A model generated the notes under the pieces. It was not told where the DNA came from, made no database searches, and saw only the letters and a list, made by a program, of their open reading frames with translations. From Mycolicibacterium sp. CBMA 247 (GTDB lineage Bacteria > Actinomycetota > Actinomycetes > Mycobacteriales > Mycobacteriaceae), in contig NZ_VTGX01000005.1 in the NCBI RefSeq assembly GCF_009729095.1, forward strand, positions 186,001 to 250,000: a stretch of 64,000 bases of DNA. The letters are read 5' to 3'. Below, piece after piece: positions 56,165 through 63,803 of this stretch. Position 1 is the stretch's first letter. Every line of letters begins with the position of its first letter. The position numbers and the translations under genes were made by a program.

Positions 56165-56305
56165 CCGCCAACCCGACTGCGTTTCTGTCGGGAACTGTCG
56201 CGGTGGTGCGAAGCCACCGTCGGCTGGTTCGCCCCGCTGTTCGGCGCGAGCCTGGTCGCTTTCGTGGCGTTTGACGCCCTGATGGCGTGGCGACAACGCG
56301 GCTGA
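56165..56305 (+). pseudogene. Membrane-helix coding tail without a start codon
   Basis: In the frame that ends with TGA at 56303-56305, codons 56177-56302 encode FCRELSRWCEATVGWF followed by one membrane helix (APLFGASLVAFVAFDALMAW) and RQRG, with strong GC3 coding bias. No ATG, GTG or TTG occurs in this frame from about 56000 to 56180. It may be the frameshifted C-terminus of the HMA protein that ends at 56159, making a membrane-anchored HMA protein, or the remnant of a lost gene. Confidence 0.5.
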
Positions 56306-56327
56306 CCGGACGACTACGTCGGCAGCG

Positions 56328-56894
56328 TTACCCGGTCAGATCGTCCTGCTCGGCGGCCGCAATCAGATCTTCGCGGGCTCGTGCCACCCGTGAACGAATG
56401 GTGCCGACCGGGCAGCCACACACCTCGGCCGCTTCCGCATAGGACAAGCCGAGGACCTGCGTCAGCAACAGCGCGTGCCGCCGGTCCGGGTCGAGTCCGT
56501 CCAGCAAGAGGCGGATCTCCACCATCTTCTCGAACCCACCCACCGGGCGGTAGCTGTCGAGCACCTGCTCGACGTCCACTCCGTGCTGGGTACGCGGCCG
56601 GCTCTGCTTGTGCCGAATCTGGTCGACCACTACGCGCCGAGCGATCGACAACAGCCAGGTACGGGCGGACGACCGGCCACTGAACCTGGGGAGCGCGGTT
56701 ATGGCGCGGAGGAAAGTCTCTTGCGTCAGGTCGTCAGCCGACCCGGAATCGCCCAGGTAGGCGACAGTTCGCCAGACGTCGGTCTGGGTAGACCGGATGA
56801 ATTGCTCGAGCGCCACCGAATCGCCGCGGCCGGCTGCCAAGGCCAGCCGCGTAACCTGGTCCTCGCCGCGTTCGGTAGTCACAGCCATCGACAT
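56328..56894 (-). CDS. sigC: ECF RNA polymerase sigma factor SigC
   Basis: The 188-residue protein has region 2 (GSADDLTQETFLRAITALPRF, ARTWLLSIARRVVVDQIRHKQSRPR) and region 4 (LLLTQVLGLSYAEAAEVCGCPVGTIRSRVARAREDL) of ECF sigma factors, and ends DDLTG like M. tuberculosis SigC (Rv2069), which it resembles along its whole length. In M. tuberculosis SigC has been linked to copper acquisition. ATG 56894 is used; ATG 56888 is also possible. It faces away from the copper ATPase, with a SigC-type promoter in the gap. Confidence 0.93.
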   Translation of the reverse strand: MSMAVTTERGEDQVTRLALAAGRGDSVALEQFIRSTQTDVWRTVAYLGDSGSADDLTQETFLRAITALPRFSGRSSARTWLLSIARRVVVDQIRHKQSRPRTQHGVDVEQVLDSYRPVGGFEKMVEIRLLLDGLDPDRRHALLLTQVLGLSYAEAAEVCGCPVGTIRSRVARAREDLIAAAEQDDLTG

Positions 56895-56909
56895 TATTCG
56901 ATGCCGCCC

Positions 56910-56937
56910 GGGAACTCAGCATTGGGCCGGACCGACT
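56910..56937 (+). promoter_or_regulatory. SigC-type promoter 3 (copper ATPase)
   Basis: GGGAAC (56910-56915), 17 bases, CGACT (56933-56937). The element ends 9 bases before the GTG at 56947, so transcripts starting there would be leaderless or nearly so. Confidence 0.8.
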
Positions 56938-56946
56938 ATGTAGACG

Positions 56947-59298
56947 GTGACGTATGCCACCGATGTGGTGAGTGAGCAATTGGGAGTGGTGGTGACAACA
57001 GCAACTGTCCCCGAGGAAGTAGTGACCCAGCGCATTGCGCTCGATGTCACGGGAATGTCGTGCGGAGCCTGCGCTGCCCGCGTGGAGAACAAACTCAACA
57101 AGGTTGACGGAGTGCGGGCGTCAGTGAACTTCGCCACACGCGTCGCCACTGTCGAAGCCACCCCGGACGTCGGCGTCGAGCAACTGTGTGCGGTCATCGA
57201 GCGAGCCGGCTACCAGGCGGCCCCCCGCACCGAGCACTCCACGACCGACGTCGACCCCGATGCTGACCATGCACGCAGCCTGCTCCGACGCCTCGCGGTA
57301 GCCGCCGTGTTGTTCATCCCGCTCGCCGATCTGTCGGTGATGTTCGCCGTGGTGCCCGACACCCGGTTCGCCGGGTGGCAGTGGGTGCTCACCGCGCTGG
57401 CGGCACCGATCGTCACGTGGGCCGCATGGCCGTTCCACCGCAGCGCGCTGCGCAACGCGAGGCACGGAACCTCAACAATGGAGACCTTGATCTCCATCGG
57501 CGTCACCGCCGCCACCGTGTGGTCCATGTACACGATCTTCTTCGATCACCAGACCTACCACGCTGCGGGCATCTGGCAAGCGCTACTCGGTAGCGATGCC
57601 ATCTACCTCGAGGTTGCCGCGGGGGTAACGGTTTTCGTGCTCGCGGGCCGCTACTTCGAAGCCCGGGCACGCTCGCGCGCCGGGGGAGCGCTGCGGGCGC
57701 TTGCGGCGCTTGGTGCCAAGTCGGTGACGGTGCTGCTTGCCGACGGTAGCGAACTCGTGCTGCCCGCAGACGAGCTCAAAGAGGGCCAGCGTTTCGTCGT
57801 TCGTCCCGGTGAGGCCATCGCGGCCGACGGTCTCGTGGTGACCGGAGCGGCGGCGGTCGACGTCAGCGCGATGACCGGGGAGTCGAAACCGGCTCAGACC
57901 CAAGAAGGTTCGAGTGTCGTGGGCGGCACCGTTGTCCTCGATGGCCGCTTGATCGTCGAGGCCGCCGCGGTTGGACCAGACACCCGGTTTGCCGGGATGG
58001 TCCGCCTGGTGGAGCAGGCGCAGGCTCAGAAGGCCGATGCGCAGAGACTGGCGGACCGGATCGCCGCGGTGTTCGTGCCGTGTGTGCTCGTGATCGCGGC
58101 GGCCACCGCGATCGGTTGGCTGCTGGCCGACGGCGACGTCAACCGAGCGGTATCGGCTGCCCTGGCCGTCCTGGTGATCGCCTGCCCTTGCGCGCTGGGT
58201 CTGGCGACCCCGACCGCGATGATGGTGGCGTCGGGGCGGGGCGCTCAGCTGGGGATTTTCCTCAAGGGACACCGCGCCTTGGAGGCGATTCGCGCGGTCG
58301 ACACGGTCGTGTTCGACAAGACCGGCACGTTGACCACCGGACAACCGCAGGTCATCACCGTGATCGCTGCCGAGGGATGGAACGAGGACGAGGTTCTCGG
58401 ACATGCGGCGGCAGTCGAGTCGGCATCCGAACATCCCGTGGCGCATGCGATCGTCACCGCCCGCGCGGGTCGTGACGTCGCCGAGGTGCAGGACTTCCAA
58501 GCGTTCGCAGGCCACGGTGTGGCCGGTTCGGTGGACGGTGTCGCCGTAGTGGTCGGGCGTCCCGCCTGGGTAACCCGGGACCGGGTGGTGCCCGCGAATC
58601 TTGCGGCTGCCCGCAGGGTGGGCGAGTCACAAGGCCAGACAGTCGTATTCGTCGCCTGCGGCGATACCGTCTGTGGTGCCATCTGCGTCGCCGATGCTGT
58701 CAAGGACTCGGCGGCCGGTGCCATCGCACAACTCCATGCCGAAGGCATGAAAACCATGCTGTTGACGGGTGACAACGCCGCGACGGCCGCGGCGATCGGC
58801 GCGGCCGTGGGTATCGACGATGTGGTCGCCGAGGTACTGCCGGAGGACAAGGTCGGCGCGATCGAGAAGTTGCGCGATCAGGGCCGAGTGGTGGCCATGG
58901 TCGGCGACGGCATCAACGACGGTCCCGCGTTGGCCTGTGCCGACCTGGGCCTGGCCATAGGCCGGGGTACCGATGTAGCCATCGGCGCGGCCGACATCAT
59001 CCTCGTCCGTGACAACCTTGATTCGGTCCCGCAGGCGTTGGGCCTGGCCCGGGCCACGATGCGGACCATCAGGATCAACATGATCTGGGCCTTCGGGTAC
59101 AACATCGCGGCGATTCCGATCGCCGCGGCAGGTCTGCTGAACCCGTTGATCGCCGGCGCGGCGATGGCGGTGTCGTCCTTCCTGGTCGTATCGAACAGCC
59201 TGCGGTTGCGCAATTACGGGACAGTCCAGCCGAACACGTTCAGTGATTCGAACGAGGCCGAATCTCAATCGCCGGCGGCGGCGCGCATGTCGGGTTGA
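56947..59298 (+). CDS. ctpB: P1B-type copper-transporting ATPase (CtpA/CtpB-like)
   Basis: The 783-residue pump has an N-terminal HMA domain (MSCGAC, Cys39/Cys42), eight membrane helices, the transport motif CPC (413-415), DKTGT (Asp457 phosphorylated), SEHP, GDGINDGPAL, and the Cu(I) signatures GYNIAAIP and MAVSSFLVVSNSLRLR. It is therefore a Cu(I) P1B-1 ATPase. In M. tuberculosis ctpB adjoins Rv0102. Direction of physiological use (export or metalation of envelope enzymes) is not clear. GTG 56947 is directly after the promoter; GTG 56992 is an alternative. Confidence 0.9.
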   Translation: MTYATDVVSEQLGVVVTTATVPEEVVTQRIALDVTGMSCGACAARVENKLNKVDGVRASVNFATRVATVEATPDVGVEQLCAVIERAGYQAAPRTEHSTTDVDPDADHARSLLRRLAVAAVLFIPLADLSVMFAVVPDTRFAGWQWVLTALAAPIVTWAAWPFHRSALRNARHGTSTMETLISIGVTAATVWSMYTIFFDHQTYHAAGIWQALLGSDAIYLEVAAGVTVFVLAGRYFEARARSRAGGALRALAALGAKSVTVLLADGSELVLPADELKEGQRFVVRPGEAIAADGLVVTGAAAVDVSAMTGESKPAQTQEGSSVVGGTVVLDGRLIVEAAAVGPDTRFAGMVRLVEQAQAQKADAQRLADRIAAVFVPCVLVIAAATAIGWLLADGDVNRAVSAALAVLVIACPCALGLATPTAMMVASGRGAQLGIFLKGHRALEAIRAVDTVVFDKTGTLTTGQPQVITVIAAEGWNEDEVLGHAAAVESASEHPVAHAIVTARAGRDVAEVQDFQAFAGHGVAGSVDGVAVVVGRPAWVTRDRVVPANLAAARRVGESQGQTVVFVACGDTVCGAICVADAVKDSAAGAIAQLHAEGMKTMLLTGDNAATAAAIGAAVGIDDVVAEVLPEDKVGAIEKLRDQGRVVAMVGDGINDGPALACADLGLAIGRGTDVAIGAADIILVRDNLDSVPQALGLARATMRTIRINMIWAFGYNIAAIPIAAAGLLNPLIAGAAMAVSSFLVVSNSLRLRNYGTVQPNTFSDSNEAESQSPAAARMSG

Positions 59299-59750
59299 GA
59301 CGAGGCCAGCGGGGCCAAGCACACACCCAGCCATCCTGCGGTCAGTGCTGCACCGGCCAGGCTGCCCATTGCTGCCGCCGGAAGCCAGAAGGCTGTCTGC
59401 GCGGTGTGATGCCACCAGAACGCCCCCGCGCCGTCCACGGTGGCCAGAGCTGACACGCATGTCGCCATGCAACACCATCGAAACCGGCGACGTGCCAGGG
59501 CGAATGCCGACGCCAATGCCGCCAGGGCGAACAGGGCGAGTGCCACCACTGATATCCAGTGCCCGCTACGAGTTACTCCAGCGGGTACTTCGCCCGTCGC
59601 TCGCAATGTCACGGCTATCACCGCCAGCGCTGTGGCGAGTGCTGCCAGAGCACGGGCGCGCGCGGTGCTGATCCATACATCCTCGAACACTCGCCGCTCG
59701 ATAGCCCGCAACTCGGTCTCGACTGCGGCAGCGCTCTCTCGCGAAGTCAC
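59265..59750 (-). CDS. Four-helix membrane protein of unknown function
   Basis: The 161-residue protein has about four membrane helices and a compact Cys pair (WCCMATCV) near residue 93. It starts with GTG at 59750 and its 3' end overlaps the ATPase gene by 34 bases on the opposite strand. I do not recognise the family; its position in the copper locus suggests a role in metal or redox balance, but that is inference only. Confidence 0.65.
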   Translation of the reverse strand: MTSRESAAAVETELRAIERRVFEDVWISTARARALAALATALAVIAVTLRATGEVPAGVTRSGHWISVVALALFALAALASAFALARRRFRWCCMATCVSALATVDGAGAFWWHHTAQTAFWLPAAAMGSLAGAALTAGWLGVCLAPLASSQPDMRAAAGD

Positions 59751-60046
59751 CGAAATGCCCTGTTCATCAAGATATTTGTGTGGCCGGCGGTGGTCATGGA
59801 CAACTCAACGCGGAGCGCGGGCAATTGCTGCGACTGATGCATGCGCGAAATATCCTCTACGTCTCGTCGTTCTGGATCTACGGAACCGAGAGGTGCTCAT
59901 GCAGTGTGGATCTCGATGGCCCCACTGGATTGGTCGGGAACGGGGCGGGGATAGTTCCATACGTCTCCGTTGCCGGGCACTCCCGAGAGATTTGGGCAGC
60001 GGGAGCGATTGCCTGATGAGCACCAGCTGGGCGTAGTCTCATATGC
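59751..60046. promoter_or_regulatory. Intergenic region before the metallothionein-like gene
   Basis: This 296-base gap holds no other convincing gene. GGGAAC at 59936-59941 is followed by CGTCT at 59962 (20-base spacing), a weaker SigC-like candidate about 80 bases before the small Cys-rich gene. No clear RicR or CsoR palindrome was found by eye. Confidence 0.35.
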
Positions 60047-60157
60047 ATGACCAGCAATGAAACAGTCGAGTCAACGAAGTGCGACAACCCGAACTGTACG
60101 TGCGAAAACTGCACCTGCGGGAGCAACTGCAGCTGCGGTTCCGACACCGCCGAGTAA
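60047..60157 (+). CDS. Small Cys-rich metallothionein-like protein, 36 residues
   Basis: The 36-residue frame from ATG 60047 to TAA 60157 has seven cysteines (12, 17, 19, 22, 24, 28, 30) arranged as CDNPNCTCENCTCGSNCSCG, a CxC-rich pattern characteristic of metallothioneins binding Cu(I) or Zn(II). It is too short for ordinary ORF calls. It lies between the copper ATPase and the CtaG/CopD gene. It is not obviously the same as M. tuberculosis MymT (53 residues) but probably fills the same role of sequestering copper in the cytoplasm. Confidence 0.88.
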   Translation: MTSNETVESTKCDNPNCTCENCTCGSNCSCGSDTAE

Positions 60158-60209
60158 CCCAGTACACCGTCGCTGATTCCGGCCAGATCGGTTCGGTCTG
60201 GGTCGCGAA

Positions 60210-62165
60210 TCAGCGCCGGTTGCGGGAAAGCTCGTGGAGCATCGCGTTGTAGGCGTCGAGTTCGTCGTCGTACCCGCGATCGCTGTGGCGGTCCTCGCGG
60301 GCTCCCGCTCGGCGGTCCTGACGTGCCCATTGGGCCACCAGCGCGACCACCACGATGATCACCGGCAGCTCGCTCGAACCCCACGCGATGGCGCCGCCCA
60401 TGTGTTGGTCATCCGAAATGCTCTGCAACCAAGGAAGATTGACGGAGCGATAGAAGCTCTCGCCAAGGGATGACGTCATCGTCATGGTGGCGATACCGAA
60501 GAAGGCATGGAACGGCATCACGGCGAACAAGAGCCCGAGCCGCCCCAGGAAGGGGAGTCGCCGCGGCCCGGGGTCGATGCCGATGATTCCCCAGTAGTAC
60601 AGGTAGCCGGTCAGCAGGAAATGCACACTCATGAACTCGTGGCCCCAGTGATACCGGATGAAGGTGTCGAACAAGGGCGTGAAGTAGACGAGGTACAGCG
60701 ACCCGACGAACAAGATGAACGCCGTCACCGGGTGCGACAGGAATCGCGTCAGCGGTGCATGCACGAACCACATCAGCCATTCGCGAGGGCCCGGTGCCTG
60801 ACCGTTCGTTGCGGCGGGCAGCACACGTAGGGCGAGCGTGACGGGCGCGCCGAGTACCAGGAGTACCGGGATGAACATGTTCAGCGCCATGTGTTCGCCC
60901 ATGTGCACGCTGAACATGGCCGAACCGTAGGCGCGTACTCCGGAACTCGTGGTGATCAGCAAGGCCGCGCACCCCAGGGTCCAGGCAATCGTGCGTCCCA
61001 CCGGCCAGTGGTCACCACGTCGGCGCAGGCGGGCCACAGCGACGAGATAGCACAGCGCGAGCACGATGGCTGCCGTACCGATCAGCGGGTCGAACCGCCA
61101 CACGGTGATCAGGCTGATCGGACTCGGAGGTGAATCGAGCTGGTAGCCCAAAAAGATGTCCCACGTAGAGAACTCGTGCACAGTGAACCGGGGCGGAACA
61201 CTGTTGGCGGCGAGCGCCACCGCGGCGGTGACGGCGATCATTGCGGCCGCAGACACGGTGTTTGCCAGTCGCGACGGTATCCGGCGCGTGAGTAGAAATG
61301 AGCCATCGCCAAGCCACACCAGCACCAGCAGCACCCCGGCGACGAGCACGGCCCGCCCGTAGGCCGACCCCAGTATCGGTAACCCGCCCAACATGAGCGT
61401 TGCCAGTAAGGCGCCGTAGATGAGGGCGACCGACCCGCAGGCCAGATGTAGCAACTGGACCCGGCGTCGAAGGACGACATCCCGCACGCCGGCGGACACG
61501 ATCTTCGTTCCGGCCCACACCGCGACTGCCACCGCGAAGACGATCACGGCGCTCGTGGCGACGTCATGGTCCGGCCCCTGTCCGGCATTGCCGGTCACCG
61601 GTACTGCGACCACGCCGATCAAGGCCGGCAACAGGGCGACACAATGTCCGAACCAGCGGAGCGTGAAACGCACGCCGACGGCCAGCACCAGCGCGCAAAT
61701 CGCCGTCACGCACCACCCGCGTGCGACCTCGGACGCCGCAATGGCGCTGCCGAGGCCGGGACTACCGACAAGCCGGCCGATGGGAATTCCCGAGTCGGCG
61801 GCCGCAGAGACAACCACCATGGCCGCGGCGCAGCAGGTCCAGACGATAGCGACGCGTTCGACAAGTAGATGCACTGAAAAGGATGGCGCGTCGATGCGCC
61901 CGTCGTCGCGAGGTGTCGCAGTCGTCACAATCCAGACGAGCGCTCCGATGCACACCACGCCGGCCAAGGTGGCGGTCCAGTGTCCGAGCAGCCGAGCTGC
62001 GCTGGTAGTGGTCCCCGGGTCAGCGATCCCCGCGGCGGCCAGGCGCTGTGCGCCCAGCTGCAATGCACACATGAAGAGCACCACAGCGCAACCTGCGATG
62101 GTGCCGAGCAGCGTCAAGCGTCCCCGCCACACATTGGCTGTACCGGGCATTCGCACACGCGCCAT
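60210..62165 (-). CDS. Membrane protein with CopD and CtaG domains (Rv0102-like)
   Basis: The 651-residue protein has about 15 hydrophobic segments. The N-terminal half resembles CopD copper-import proteins and the C-terminal half has the Caa3_CtaG signature (FSVHMGEHMALNMFIPVLLVLGAPV, FHAFFGIATMTM). Rv0102 beside ctpB in M. tuberculosis has the same architecture. It probably moves or delivers copper across the membrane, possibly for cytochrome oxidase assembly. ATG 62165 is the natural start. Confidence 0.88.
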   Translation of the reverse strand: MARVRMPGTANVWRGRLTLLGTIAGCAVVLFMCALQLGAQRLAAAGIADPGTTTSAARLLGHWTATLAGVVCIGALVWIVTTATPRDDGRIDAPSFSVHLLVERVAIVWTCCAAAMVVVSAAADSGIPIGRLVGSPGLGSAIAASEVARGWCVTAICALVLAVGVRFTLRWFGHCVALLPALIGVVAVPVTGNAGQGPDHDVATSAVIVFAVAVAVWAGTKIVSAGVRDVVLRRRVQLLHLACGSVALIYGALLATLMLGGLPILGSAYGRAVLVAGVLLVLVWLGDGSFLLTRRIPSRLANTVSAAAMIAVTAAVALAANSVPPRFTVHEFSTWDIFLGYQLDSPPSPISLITVWRFDPLIGTAAIVLALCYLVAVARLRRRGDHWPVGRTIAWTLGCAALLITTSSGVRAYGSAMFSVHMGEHMALNMFIPVLLVLGAPVTLALRVLPAATNGQAPGPREWLMWFVHAPLTRFLSHPVTAFILFVGSLYLVYFTPLFDTFIRYHWGHEFMSVHFLLTGYLYYWGIIGIDPGPRRLPFLGRLGLLFAVMPFHAFFGIATMTMTSSLGESFYRSVNLPWLQSISDDQHMGGAIAWGSSELPVIIVVVALVAQWARQDRRAGAREDRHSDRGYDDELDAYNAMLHELSRNRR

Positions 62166-62251
62166 AGTCGAACCGGCCTTCCGCCGCGAAAACGAACGAA
62201 ACGTCGCGGCTATGAGAGTCTACGACAACGCGTCGTAGTGCTGATGGGTGC

Positions 62252-62279
62252 GGGAACTTTCGCGCCCGCATCTGCGACC
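62252..62279 (+). promoter_or_regulatory. SigC-type promoter 4 (His/Met-rich membrane protein)
   Basis: GGGAAC (62252-62257), 17 bases, CGACC (62275-62279), about 98 bases before ATG 62377. The extended minus-35 GCGGGAACTTTC equals that of promoters 1 and 2. Confidence 0.82.
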
Positions 62280-62376
62280 AAAGGAGGACGGCTGTACCCG
62301 ATCAACCACGCGTTTGGTCGACGAACATGCTGCCCAACGACCCTGGCACCAACGACCCTCGCAGACAGGACCTGGA

Positions 62377-63015
62377 ATGATCGCCGATCTTGCACTTCGC
62401 TGGGTGGTGACGGTGTTGTTCGCATTGAGTGCGGCTGAGTGCATCTACGCCTTCGCCGGCTCTCATCACCGTCTGAGCGCTGCGGTGAGCCAGTTACTCC
62501 ACCTGGCGATGGCCGTCGCGATGTTGGTGATGGCCTGGCCGCGCGGGGCCGAGTTGCCGACACTGGGCCCGATGTTCTTCTTCCTGGCCGCCGCCGTCTG
62601 GTTCGTGGCCGGGCTGGTGCGGTCCGGCACGTCGGAAAGCCGCGTGGTCAACGGCTACCACAGCGCGATGATGTTGGCGATGGCCTGGATGTATGCCGTC
62701 ATGAACGGCAATGTGCTTGTGCGCCATACCGAAACGATCGAGAAGGCCGGTCACGACATGCACGCGGCGCACATGACGGGCCACCATGCCGGCAGCACGA
62801 CGATGGCCATGGAACACGCGGCGGCGCAACCGCTCTGGATCCCTGCCATCAACTGGCTGTTGACGATTGGTTTCGTGATCGCCACTACGGTGTGGCTGTA
62901 CCGCTACTTCGCGGCACGTCAGCAGTCAGAAACGTCGCCGTTCTCTCATTTCGGCACGTTCTGCCAGGCGATGATGGCCGCCGGCATGGCGATCATGTTC
63001 GGCGTCATGTTGTAG
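62377..63015 (+). CDS. DUF5134-like membrane protein with His/Met-rich loop
   Basis: The 212-residue protein has about six membrane helices. The loop between helices 4 and 5 (about 117-150) is packed with His and Met (HDMHAAHMTGHH, TMAMEH), which is a typical Cu(I)/Cu(II)-binding composition. The start ATG 62377 follows AGGA; the upstream frame is not family-like. It is convergent with the anti-sigma gene, 4 bases away. Copper binding is inferred from composition and context. Confidence 0.82.
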   Translation: MIADLALRWVVTVLFALSAAECIYAFAGSHHRLSAAVSQLLHLAMAVAMLVMAWPRGAELPTLGPMFFFLAAAVWFVAGLVRSGTSESRVVNGYHSAMMLAMAWMYAVMNGNVLVRHTETIEKAGHDMHAAHMTGHHAGSTTMAMEHAAAQPLWIPAINWLLTIGFVIATTVWLYRYFAARQQSETSPFSHFGTFCQAMMAAGMAIMFGVML

Positions 63016-63019
63016 CAGC

Positions 63020-63727
63020 TCAGGCGGCGGGGTCATCGGCTGAGCGGAGATGACGACGGTTGGGTGTGGCCGGGCCCGATTCGTCATCCTCACCACGTGC
63101 TCTGGGCGACGGGCCGCGAGGGCGCTCTGCGCGCGACGCCAGAATCGAAACTATCGCAGCCAATGCCACCGGCAGATGGCTCAGTACCCGGACCGGGGTT
63201 ACCTGCCCCGCGAGCGCATCTGACACCACGTAATAAGCCAGGAATCCGCAGTAGACCACCAGCACGCAGGCGAGGCCGGGCGCAATCCGATGGCGGAACG
63301 CCATCGCGATCGTCGCGATTCCCAGCGCCGCCGACCACGCCGTGGACTCGTTCAGCAGGTGAGCTCCGCTGGCCGACCCATGATGTGCGGCAACCATCCC
63401 GAAGTTCATGCCTGCCGCTTGGGCGACCGCCAACCCCACCTGGGCAATCCCGATGGCGACGATTGCGATGGTCAGCAGGCGCCGGCTCAACTGATGCCAC
63501 AGTCCACTGAGGGCATTGGTCCTGCGGTTCGGGCGTGCGCTCGCCGCGCCGATCAACCCGCCGTTGGCCAGAGCCCGTAGTTGCAGGGCTTGAACTCCGG
63601 CCCGGTCATACCAGGTGGCACATTCCCGGCAATCACGTAGGTGCTCGTCAACGCGCGCTGAGGGAACGGGCTCACGCTCCCCGTCAAGGCGCGCCGAAAG
63701 CGCCTCCCGTGCCACCACACAGTCCAC
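63020..63727 (-). CDS. Zinc-finger membrane anti-sigma factor (Rv0093c-like)
   Basis: The 235-residue protein has an N-terminal ZAS-type zinc finger with Cys3, His29, Cys33 and Cys36 (HLRDCREC), then a membrane region of about five helices and a polar C-terminus. This is the layout of anti-sigma factors that hold an ECF sigma at the membrane. Its only local partner is SigC. Rv0093c lies near the same cluster in M. tuberculosis. GTG 63727 (MDCVVAREALSA) is preferred to the frame start at 63763. Confidence 0.85.
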   Translation of the reverse strand: MDCVVAREALSARLDGEREPVPSARVDEHLRDCRECATWYDRAGVQALQLRALANGGLIGAASARPNRRTNALSGLWHQLSRRLLTIAIVAIGIAQVGLAVAQAAGMNFGMVAAHHGSASGAHLLNESTAWSAALGIATIAMAFRHRIAPGLACVLVVYCGFLAYYVVSDALAGQVTPVRVLSHLPVALAAIVSILASRAERPRGPSPRARGEDDESGPATPNRRHLRSADDPAA

Positions 63728-63803
63728 CGGTCCATTCTTCCGCATCGACCTCGGAGATTGCACACCTGCTCGGCATCGGCCCTCAACTCACCTGCGGTGA
63801 CGT

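Noticed and set aside
56190..56217. GGGAAC at 56190 as a fifth SigC-type promoter
   Set aside because: At 17-base spacing the sequence is GCCAC, not CGAC, and the site is inside a GC3-biased coding frame.
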